64,000 nucleotides of DNA, from the NCBI GenBank assembly GCA_035503915.1, contig DATJSU010000022.1, positions 186,001 through 250,000 on the forward strand, given 5' to 3'. Shown here piece after piece: positions 34,325-41,125 of this stretch (its first letter is position 1; each line of letters opens with the position of its first letter). Made by a program: the position numbers and the translations under genes. The notes under the pieces are model-generated. The model was not told where the DNA came from and did not search any database. It saw nothing but the letters and a program-made list of their open reading frames with translations. Origin of the DNA: DATJMJ01 sp035503915 (GTDB lineage: Bacteria > Actinomycetota > Acidimicrobiia > Acidimicrobiales > Palsa-688).

Positions 34325-36133
34325 TTGGTGATCTCGGGCTCAAGGCCAGGGCTGCGGCTGCGCGACCGCGGGCGAGTTAGAGCTGGCGCGCGGCCGTGGG
34401 CTGCCGCTGTCTGCGTCGTGCCCCTCCTCGTGCAGCCACCGGGATTGGTCGCGTCCCCGGGCGGCCCGGCACCGACGCTGGCACCGGCACCGGTACCCAC
34501 GCCGAGGAGCGGCCAGGGCTCGGCTGACGCCAGCCCAACAGTCCCGCCGCGCAACGAGACGCTCTACACGAGCGGTAGTGCATCGACGCCACCCACCAAT
34601 TTCGACCCGCTGAGCGACCAGAGCTATACCGGCAGCCAAGGGCTCCTCTACGAACCACTCTTCCTCTACGACCCGCTGCACGGCACCTTCATCCCGTGGC
34701 TCGCGTCGAGCGGCGCGTGGGTGACGCCGACCTCATACCGCATCGTCGTCCGCAACGACGTGAGCTGGGTGAGCAGCGCCACGGGCGACGTGGTCGGGAC
34801 GCTCAGCGGTACCGATGTGGCTTATTCGATCAAGCTCGCGATGGCCGACGGCACTAACGCCTTCCACCCTGACGTAGCAGGCGCGACCGGGGTAAAGGTG
34901 ACAGGCGACAGCGTTACCGTAGATTTCGCCAAGCCGGTTGGTTACGCGCAGTGGCAAGAGTTCCTTTGGCATGCGCCTGTCTTACCATCGCTCTCCTGGC
35001 CGAAATTTTCGCACGCAGGGGCGACCTTCGCCGGCCCTTCACTCGTTTCAACCGGGCCGATGCTTCTCTATAGTGTCAACAAGGACGAAGCCTGTTACAA
35101 GGACAACCCTCATTGGTGGGCGAGCGCGCAACTAAAGCTGTCGTTCAAGTTCACCTACTTGTGCGACGTCGTGAGCGGCTCGAGCGGGAGGGCCCTCTCT
35201 GACCTATTAGCCGACCACATCGATTGGAGCAACCAGCTGCTGCGCGGGATAGCGACGCTGAGCGGGGGCGGTTACGACATAAAGACCTACTACCCCTCAC
35301 AGCCCTACATGATCCCGGCGAGCACTGCCTGGCTGCAGATGGACCTTGCGAAAGCACCCATGGACAGCCTGGACTTCCGGCTCGCGGTGGCGCACGCGGT
35401 CAACTCGAGCGCGATCGTCTCGGATGTCTATACGGGAACAGTCCTGAGGGCCAACCCAACGGGCCTGCTCCCGGAGTTGTCTTCGTATATCGACGCCAGC
35501 GTCGTCAAAAAGCACGGGTTTACCTATTCGCCCGCCGAGGCGAAGGAGTACCTTAAAAAGTCGGGGTACAGCGGCCAACAGCTTCGCTTGCTCATACCTG
35601 TCGGCCGGGTGGACCTTTTCAATGCCGCAACCCTTATCGGCCAACAGCTGGGCAAAGTCGGGGTACATATAGACGTCATGGCGGTGCCTGTCGCCGAACG
35701 GGACCACGATGTTGCCGATGGCAATTACGACATGGCGATAGTCGACTCGGCTGGCCTTGGGGCAACTCCTTGGAGTTATTTCGACAGCATCTACCAGTTA
35801 CCGTTGCCGGCAGCAATTGCAGGCGGGGACAACACCGAACGTTACTCCTCGACTGCCGACTGGGGCTTGGTGCAAGAGGCAGCGGGAACGCCCTTGACAG
35901 ACACCACCGCTCTACAAGGTATTTATGCGAACCTGGAGCTCGATTTTCTCGAGCAGCTCCCCGAGATACCGCTGTGGTACTCGGGAGCATGGTTCCAGGC
36001 CAACACCAAGACCTGGCAAAACTACCCATTGAGCACCAGCAAGGACGACCGGTACACACCGGTTATGTGGCGCGGCTGGCTCGGGGCGACGACGACGGTC
36101 TTGGCTCTCGCGGACCTAAAGCCCACTCGTTGA
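34325..36133 (+). CDS. ABC transporter substrate-binding protein, family 5 (SBP_bac_5)
   Basis: A secreted solute-binding protein of about 602 residues. An Arg-rich start and hydrophobic stretch (PWAAAVCVVPLLVQPPGLVA) look like a Sec signal peptide; there is no clear lipobox. A Pro-rich linker follows, then family 5 features: LYEPLFLYDPLHGTFIPWLA, LDFRLAVAHAVN, NPTGLLP. Family 5 proteins bind peptides, nickel or oligosaccharides for ABC importers. No permease or ATPase gene is beside it, so its partners are elsewhere. TTG at 34325 and GTG at 34328 are equal start candidates. Its 3' end overlaps the convergent glycosidase gene by 18 bases. Confidence 0.85.
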   Translation: MVISGSRPGLRLRDRGRVRAGARPWAAAVCVVPLLVQPPGLVASPGGPAPTLAPAPVPTPRSGQGSADASPTVPPRNETLYTSGSASTPPTNFDPLSDQSYTGSQGLLYEPLFLYDPLHGTFIPWLASSGAWVTPTSYRIVVRNDVSWVSSATGDVVGTLSGTDVAYSIKLAMADGTNAFHPDVAGATGVKVTGDSVTVDFAKPVGYAQWQEFLWHAPVLPSLSWPKFSHAGATFAGPSLVSTGPMLLYSVNKDEACYKDNPHWWASAQLKLSFKFTYLCDVVSGSSGRALSDLLADHIDWSNQLLRGIATLSGGGYDIKTYYPSQPYMIPASTAWLQMDLAKAPMDSLDFRLAVAHAVNSSAIVSDVYTGTVLRANPTGLLPELSSYIDASVVKKHGFTYSPAEAKEYLKKSGYSGQQLRLLIPVGRVDLFNAATLIGQQLGKVGVHIDVMAVPVAERDHDVADGNYDMAIVDSAGLGATPWSYFDSIYQLPLPAAIAGGDNTERYSSTADWGLVQEAAGTPLTDTTALQGIYANLELDFLEQLPEIPLWYSGAWFQANTKTWQNYPLSTSKDDRYTPVMWRGWLGATTTVLALADLKPTR

Positions 36134-38092
36134 CGGCTCCGCGTAAAAGACAGCTACCCCGTACGGCCCCAGTGAGAGCTCGTTGCCGCTGAGACGGCCG
36201 CCCGGGGCGACAGACATCGGTGTTATGGACCTTCCAGGAGCCAGTAAGCCCGCAGTGGCTTCGTCCGGGGAGGCGTTCAACGCGACGAACGCTTCCTTCC
36301 CGCCAACGACGAGGCCGCCGATGACCAAGTGGGGGTCGTCGGCCCGAACGGGCCGCGGGACGCTTGCCGCCGTCGCCAAGGCCGAATAAAGGCGCCAAGT
36401 GTCTTCTGGGTTGGCGTCCGGGCGGGAAGCCGCCAGGTGCTCGAGCGGGTAAGTGGAGAGCACCGTGCTCCCCTCGCCGTTGGGGTTGCGCAACAGCGCG
36501 GGGCGGCCTCGCTGGTCTAGCGCGAGAACTTCGGCTGTCACTGCTTCGACCGGTAGGTAGGAGCGGGCACGCCCGGCTGCCGCTACGGGGAAGCGGAGCT
36601 CCGTCCCCGCCGGTATGTCCCCGAGGTCGGCAACGAAGCTGAACACCACTGCGTCGTCTTCGATCTCGTCGACGAGGCCGTAACGCAGGCGGTGGGTGAC
36701 CCCAAAAACCTGCTCCAGCCACGGGAACCACGGCCCGGGCTGGCCAGGCGTGCTCCCCGCAAAGTACGAGGCGTAAATAGTTGCGCCGGCGGCCGCGGCA
36801 GCGAGCAGGACCTGGACGGCGTTCGTCGTCGAGAACTTGGCGCAGGGCATTATGTACAGCTGCGCCTCCGGTAGGCCCCCCTTGGGGCCGCTATCGCCCC
36901 ACTGGGCCGCTCGCGCCGTCATGTCACGTTCTCGCAGGACCGAAACCGGGAGCCCCGCCTCCCTGGCAGCGATGTAGGCCTGAAAGAGGTTGGGCTGTAT
37001 ATCTGAGCGGGCGAAGCGCGACCAGGTCGGGTCGGTGCTCTCGAGGTGTTCGGGGACAACAAGGGCCACAGCACTTGGGGATTTTTGCCAACCTTGCCGG
37101 GCCAGCTCGGTCACGAGGTGGGCGAAGCGGGCGAGCTCGTTCGCCTGCGGCTTCGGGTTGCCGGAGTGGTCGATGATGCCGAAATGCAGTTCGAAAGCAT
37201 GGTGGCGATAGGGATCGTCCTGCGCCAGGGAGTCGTAGTCGCAGTTGTTCCAGGCGAGCCAGCCCCGAGCCCCTGCGATGAGCGAACCATGCAGGACCTG
37301 GCGGTAGTAGTGCGCGGCGTTCTCGCCCGAGACCATATCGGAGCTGAGGCCGAACTCTTCGAGCACCACGGGTTTGCCAAAAGAACTTGCCATCTCGCAA
37401 GCAAAAGCGGCAGCGAACATCTGGCGGACCGGGTCGTCGGAGGACGTGTAGACGTGCGGGCCGTAGAAGTCTACTATCGGCGCCAGCCGCCGGAGCGAAA
37501 AACCGTTGTCGTTACCTGAGATCTCTGCTCCCCAAGCTCCGTCCCCCGTGCTCACCGGTTGCGTTGCCCCGCCAGCTCGGAGAGCGTTTACGAGGATGCG
37601 AGCCCAGGCAGTCACCACCTCTTCGTCGCCGTCCTTGCCGTACAGCGGCATCTCGTTGCTGAGCAGCCAAGCCGCGATCGCTGGGTGGTGGGCAACTCGC
37701 TTGGCCACCGCCTCGACGAACCACGCTTGCTGACCGAGCAGCCAAACGTCGCGGTAAAGGTCCCGGCCCCCGCGCCACGAAGGGTCCCAGTTTTGCCCGG
37801 ACATGTGCCCCACGATGAAAGTAGGCACGGTCCACATGCCCGCTTTGTCGTGGAGGTCCAAGAACTCCTCGAAACGCTCCATAATCTCGGGGTCCAAGAG
37901 CTCAGGCTCTGGCATGAACTCGGGCCAGTAGCAAAACGAACGGGTCAGGGTGCACCCCAAGCGCGCCAGTACGGCAAGCTCATCGCGCACGACCTCAGCG
38001 TCGTAACGGCCCCACATGCGAGGCCCGCCAGAGCGCGACCAGTAGTTCACGCCGACCCATACGGGAGGCTTCAGGGGCCAGTTACTAGCCAT
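36116..38092 (-). CDS. GH5-like glycoside hydrolase (cellulase/mannanase superfamily)
   Basis: A 658-residue protein with an N-terminal (beta/alpha)8 glycosidase domain. GVNYWSRSGGPRMWGRYDAE opens it; WLLSNEMPLY gives the acid/base Asn146-Glu147, and PVVLEEFGLSS gives the nucleophile Glu246. These fit clan GH-A, closest to GH5 mannanase/beta-mannosidase types. The C-terminal half (from about 330) resembles the glutamine-amidotransferase-like and beta-sandwich parts of GH42-like enzymes. No signal peptide is visible, so it is probably cytoplasmic and would act on imported oligosaccharides. The convergent solute-binding protein is a possible partner. Confidence 0.82.
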   Translation of the reverse strand: MASNWPLKPPVWVGVNYWSRSGGPRMWGRYDAEVVRDELAVLARLGCTLTRSFCYWPEFMPEPELLDPEIMERFEEFLDLHDKAGMWTVPTFIVGHMSGQNWDPSWRGGRDLYRDVWLLGQQAWFVEAVAKRVAHHPAIAAWLLSNEMPLYGKDGDEEVVTAWARILVNALRAGGATQPVSTGDGAWGAEISGNDNGFSLRRLAPIVDFYGPHVYTSSDDPVRQMFAAAFACEMASSFGKPVVLEEFGLSSDMVSGENAAHYYRQVLHGSLIAGARGWLAWNNCDYDSLAQDDPYRHHAFELHFGIIDHSGNPKPQANELARFAHLVTELARQGWQKSPSAVALVVPEHLESTDPTWSRFARSDIQPNLFQAYIAAREAGLPVSVLRERDMTARAAQWGDSGPKGGLPEAQLYIMPCAKFSTTNAVQVLLAAAAAGATIYASYFAGSTPGQPGPWFPWLEQVFGVTHRLRYGLVDEIEDDAVVFSFVADLGDIPAGTELRFPVAAAGRARSYLPVEAVTAEVLALDQRGRPALLRNPNGEGSTVLSTYPLEHLAASRPDANPEDTWRLYSALATAASVPRPVRADDPHLVIGGLVVGGKEAFVALNASPDEATAGLLAPGRSITPMSVAPGGRLSGNELSLGPYGVAVFYAEPSTSGL

Positions 38093-38362
38093 TTCGTTTG
38101 CGTCTATAGTTCATCGGCTGTTCATGGGGGGCCTGCTCGGGAAGCCGCGATGACGAGAGCAGTTCGGGAGGAGCAAACCACGGTACCAACGGCCGCACGC
38201 CGGAGCCAATAGCGGGCGTTTGGCAGCCGGACGGGGCCGCGCAGCTAAGAGCGGCTCGGTCAGGTGTACCTTGGATAAGAGGAGTGACCGGGCTTTGGGG
38301 CCGGAGATGCGACAATTGACCTACCAAAGACAAAGCTGACAGCTGGCACGGAGGGACAGCAG

Positions 38363-38752
38363 GTGCCACTTTCAGAGCATGAGCAGCGAGTTCTGCGCCA
38401 AATCGAGCGCCAGTTCCAGGTCGAGCGTGGCCTGGCTCGACCGTTGCGCATGCCCGCGGGCCCGCGCGAGGCAAGCCGCAACGCCAAACGAGCTGCGATC
38501 GGCTTTGTCGTCGGGCTCCTCGCATTGGTTATTTCGTTTGCCTCGTCCTGGGTGGTCGGCCTGATCGGGTTCCTGGCGATGCTCGCTTCGGCGGTCGTCC
38601 TCGTACAAAGCCTGAGGCGTCTTGCCCAGGAGCGATGGGGCCACGAAGCTGCGCCACCAGGCCAAGCGCCCCAGGAGCAGGGACGTCCCGGTGGCAGGCG
38701 GTGGCCCGGGTGGGGCGGCACTGGCGGGCGCCGCGAAGAAGACACTTTCTAG
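38363..38752 (+). CDS. DUF3040 domain-containing small membrane protein
   Basis: A 129-residue protein with the actinobacterial DUF3040 N-terminus (MPLSEHEQRVLRQIERQF), two adjacent membrane helices (AIGFVVGLLALVISFASSWV and GLIGFLAMLASAVVLVQS), and a Gly/Pro/Arg-rich tail. The GTG at 38363 is preceded by GGAGG at a 9-base distance. Members are often found near cell-division and wall genes, but no function is established. The 270 bases before it, upstream of the divergent glycosidase, hold no recognisable gene. Confidence 0.88.
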   Translation: MPLSEHEQRVLRQIERQFQVERGLARPLRMPAGPREASRNAKRAAIGFVVGLLALVISFASSWVVGLIGFLAMLASAVVLVQSLRRLAQERWGHEAAPPGQAPQEQGRPGGRRWPGWGGTGGRREEDTF

Positions 38753-38816
38753 CCGGTCTCGACGTGCGCCGGCCCTGTGGGTTGGTGCAGGCCGGCGGAC
38801 CGCTACGGTGTCGATT

Positions 38817-39320
38817 GTGAAGCTCTACGTGCTGCTGGCGGACCGTGGGGTGCAGAACTCTCACAACGGCACGTTGAGCCTGCTCAATGTGGGCTGGTCC
38901 GTGACCCAGCTGCGACGCGTGTTCGGGCCGGGGGTCCCCCAAGATGCACCTCCTCTCGTCACCGGCCCCCAGGTTGTCGTGGTATTGATCGAAGCCGAGC
39001 TTGCCATGTGCAACCGCACCCTCACCCTCCAGATAGAGCTGTTGACCGAGGACGGTGAAGTCGTCGACATCCCGGGGGCAATTGGGCGCCAGCCGGTGAG
39101 GCTTGAGCAACCGATCATGGTGCCGAGCCCCGCCGGCGTCCCGACGGGCTTCCCGGGTCGAGCGACCGCGATGATGGAGCTGCCCACTGGCTTGCCCCTG
39201 GCGCCGGGGATCTACAGGTGGCAAGCGAGGATCAATGGCAAAGAAGAGGAGGACTGGTCCACGCAGTTCTACGTGGCAGCCCCCCTGCAGCCCCCGACGT
39301 TCGGTTTCGCGCCGCAATGA
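38817..39320 (+). CDS. Conserved actinobacterial protein of the DUF6941 type
   Basis: A 167-residue soluble protein starting MKLYVLLADRG. It has the pattern of a small actinobacterial family in which LLAD, a GWSVT segment and VLIEAELAMCNRTLTLQIEL followed by LTEDGE occur in this order; I believe this is DUF6941 but could not confirm it. GTG at 38808 is an alternative start three codons earlier. Its TGA overlaps the ATG of the next small gene, so the two are probably translated together. Function unknown. Confidence 0.7.
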   Translation: MKLYVLLADRGVQNSHNGTLSLLNVGWSVTQLRRVFGPGVPQDAPPLVTGPQVVVVLIEAELAMCNRTLTLQIELLTEDGEVVDIPGAIGRQPVRLEQPIMVPSPAGVPTGFPGRATAMMELPTGLPLAPGIYRWQARINGKEEEDWSTQFYVAAPLQPPTFGFAPQ

Positions 39321-39571
39321 GGGCGCTCAGCATCTCCGCTCTCCGTGAGGTCGCCAAAAGGCCAGGCCTCTGGGGTATCGCCTTGGTGCAGTTGCGAGCC
39401 TTCGTACCAATGCGTTGGTGGGCGCGCTGGCCCCCGCTCCCGCTGCCTGCCAAGGAGTACATGGAGTTCCGTGCTGAGGCGATGTACGGGCGCCGCGACG
39501 CCAAAATGAACGGGGACGACCTGGTCGGGTACCTCGAGTGGTGCCGCAGGATGCGAGCTTTGGTGCGCTAA
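39317..39571 (+). CDS. Small conserved protein of unknown function
   Basis: An 84-residue basic, Trp-rich protein (KRPGLWGIALVQLRAF, RWWARWPPLPLPAKEYMEFR, DLVGYLEWCRRMRAL). The ATG overlaps the preceding stop as ATGA. The pattern LW...RWW..P.LP.P....Y..FR....YG is one I recall from short uncharacterised actinobacterial proteins. It has no clear membrane helix or enzymatic motif. Coupling to the DUF6941-like gene suggests a joint role. Confidence 0.7.
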   Translation: MRALSISALREVAKRPGLWGIALVQLRAFVPMRWWARWPPLPLPAKEYMEFRAEAMYGRRDAKMNGDDLVGYLEWCRRMRALVR

Positions 39572-39718
39572 GTTCATCATGTACCTATGCCAACTAAGGT
39601 GATGCTGGCGCGAGCAAAGGCTGTTTGCAGTTGCACGGGGAGGGCCTTTCCCGAGCGCTCGGTGCATTTCGCGCACTTCATACACCTCATACACCGGATA
39701 GCGGGCTGAGGCGCGGGC

Positions 39719-40267
39719 ATGTCGCGGGCGCTCGTCCTCAATGCCACTTACGAGCCGCTCTGCGTCGTGCCAACCAGACGAGCACTCCTCCTCGTGCTCC
39801 AGTCCAAGGCCGAGCTCCTCTCAGGGACGGGCAAGGTTTTCCACTCGGCCCGGGTGAGCGTGGCAGAGCCATCGGTGGTCCGGCTGGCCTACTTCGTCAG
39901 GGTCCCGCACCAGGCGCACGTGGCGCTCAACAGGCGGGCAGTTTTTGCAAGGGACGGCCACCGTTGCCAGTACTGCGGGGCGCAGGCCGAGAACATCGAC
40001 CACATCGTCCCCCGCTCGAAGGGTGGCCGCCATAGCTGGGAAAACGTCGTGGCGGCGTGCCGACGCTGCAACGCCCGCAAACGGGACCACATGCTCGAAG
40101 ATACGGGTATGAAGTTGCGCCACACGCCGAGCGCGCCTCGTGGCAGGCAGTGGGCGCTCGCGGCTCTCGGCACCGTCCTTCCTGACTGGGAGCCTTACCT
40201 CGGGCTCCCTGCGCAGGTGGTGTCGCTGGGGGTCGGGCAGCGGGACGAGGCCGCCCTCTCGGCTTGA
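39719..40267 (+). CDS. HNH endonuclease
   Basis: A 182-residue HNH nuclease of the actinobacterial housekeeping type. It begins MSRALVLNATYEPLCVVPTR, and the zinc-binding pairs are Cys83/Cys86 (CQYCG) and Cys114/Cys117 (CRRCN). The HNH core is IDHIVPRSKGG (His95) with Asn109 in SWENV and a downstream His. It is not linked to a phage or restriction system here. Its TGA overlaps the start of the lipoate-ligase gene. The physiological DNA or RNA target of this family is not known to me. Confidence 0.9.
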   Translation: MSRALVLNATYEPLCVVPTRRALLLVLQSKAELLSGTGKVFHSARVSVAEPSVVRLAYFVRVPHQAHVALNRRAVFARDGHRCQYCGAQAENIDHIVPRSKGGRHSWENVVAACRRCNARKRDHMLEDTGMKLRHTPSAPRGRQWALAALGTVLPDWEPYLGLPAQVVSLGVGQRDEAALSA

Positions 40268-40941
40268 TGCCCTTGCCCTGGGAGGTAAGCCGCCTCTCAG
40301 GCACGGTGCGCGAGCTCCACGAGAGCTCCCCAGCCATCCTGGCTGGCGCTTGCCGCCGCCTCGTCCGGGTCCTCGAGCCCTCCGACCGGGCGCTCGTACT
40401 GGGTAGCACGCAGCCTGAGGGCGTGGTCGACGCTGCCGCGTGCCGGGTTGCCGGGGTCGACGTCGTCCGCAGGCGCAGCGGCGGGGGGGCGGTGCTGGTC
40501 GACGGCGAGCAACTGGTGTGGGTGGACGTTGTCGTGCCCGCCGGAGACCCGCTCTGGGACCACGATGTCGGCCGTGCGGCCTGGTGGATCGGTGAGACGT
40601 GGGCGAAGGCGTTGGGCGGCGCGCTGGAAGTCTGGAAAGGGGCGATGTTGCGCCGTCCCCACGCTTCGTTGATCTGTTTCGCCGGGTTGGGCCCTGGTGA
40701 GGTGAGGACGCCCCGTGGTCAGAAGGTCGTTGGTATCTCCCAGAGGAGGGTGCAGGCAGGCGCACTTTTCCAGTGCGCCTGCCTGCTGTCCTGGCGGCCG
40801 GAAGAGATCGTCTCGTTGCTCGCGCTGGCAGAGCCCGAACGGGGACAGCTACCAAGTGCCCTCAAGGATGTCGCTGTCGGGGCTGGCCCGAGTTGTTCGA
40901 GGGCGCGGCTGGTAGAGCGCTTTTTGGCAGCCCTTCAATGA
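40267..40941 (+). CDS. Lipoate--protein ligase A family protein
   Basis: A 224-residue member of the biotin/lipoate ligase fold. The ligand-binding motif is VVRRRSGGGAVLVDGEQ and the conserved lysine lies in GQKVVGISQRRVQAGA. It lacks the extra C-terminal domain of E. coli LplA, as usual in actinobacteria. Its likely job is transfer of lipoate or octanoate to lipoyl domains; the glycine cleavage H protein at 51.2 kb is one candidate acceptor in this window. The ATG at 40267 overlaps the HNH stop (TGATG). Confidence 0.85.
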   Translation: MPLPWEVSRLSGTVRELHESSPAILAGACRRLVRVLEPSDRALVLGSTQPEGVVDAAACRVAGVDVVRRRSGGGAVLVDGEQLVWVDVVVPAGDPLWDHDVGRAAWWIGETWAKALGGALEVWKGAMLRRPHASLICFAGLGPGEVRTPRGQKVVGISQRRVQAGALFQCACLLSWRPEEIVSLLALAEPERGQLPSALKDVAVGAGPSCSRARLVERFLAALQ

Positions 40942-40944
40942 GCC

Positions 40945-40961
40945 CTCTCGCTTTGCGAGAG
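40945..40961 (+). terminator. Short hairpin after the lipoate-ligase gene
   Basis: CTCTCGC at 40945-40951 and GCGAGAG at 40955-40961 form a perfect 7-base stem with a TTT loop, starting just after the stop. A second pairing (CCCC with GGGG around 40968-40983) follows. No T run follows either, so intrinsic termination is uncertain. The site lies between two convergent genes and could slow polymerase from either side. Confidence 0.4.
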
Positions 40962-40987
40962 AACTGGCCCCCTATGTGAGGGGCGGC

Positions 40988-41025
40988 CTGCTATCTGAGG
41001 GCCCGGCTGCTATCTGAGGGCCCGG
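40988..41025. repeat. 19-base tandem repeat between lplA-like gene and ppdK
   Basis: CTGCTATCTGAGGGCCCGG occurs twice in direct tandem (40988-41006 and 41007-41025) between convergent gene ends. The preceding bases (CTATGTGAGGGGCGG) look like a degraded third copy. Confidence 0.85.
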
Positions 41026-41125
41026 TTGCGACGTGCGGGTGCGGGCCGAGGCTGCAGTGGGGGTTGGCGGTGCCGGCCCAATGGGGCGGCAGCCGCCAAC
41101 TACCGCCCCATCGTGCTCGCGCAGC

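Noticed and set aside
39719..40267. HNH gene as part of a phage or defence island
   Set aside because: Neighbours are metabolic or conserved small genes; no integrase, methylase or restriction partner is present, and the protein is of the widespread actinobacterial housekeeping type.
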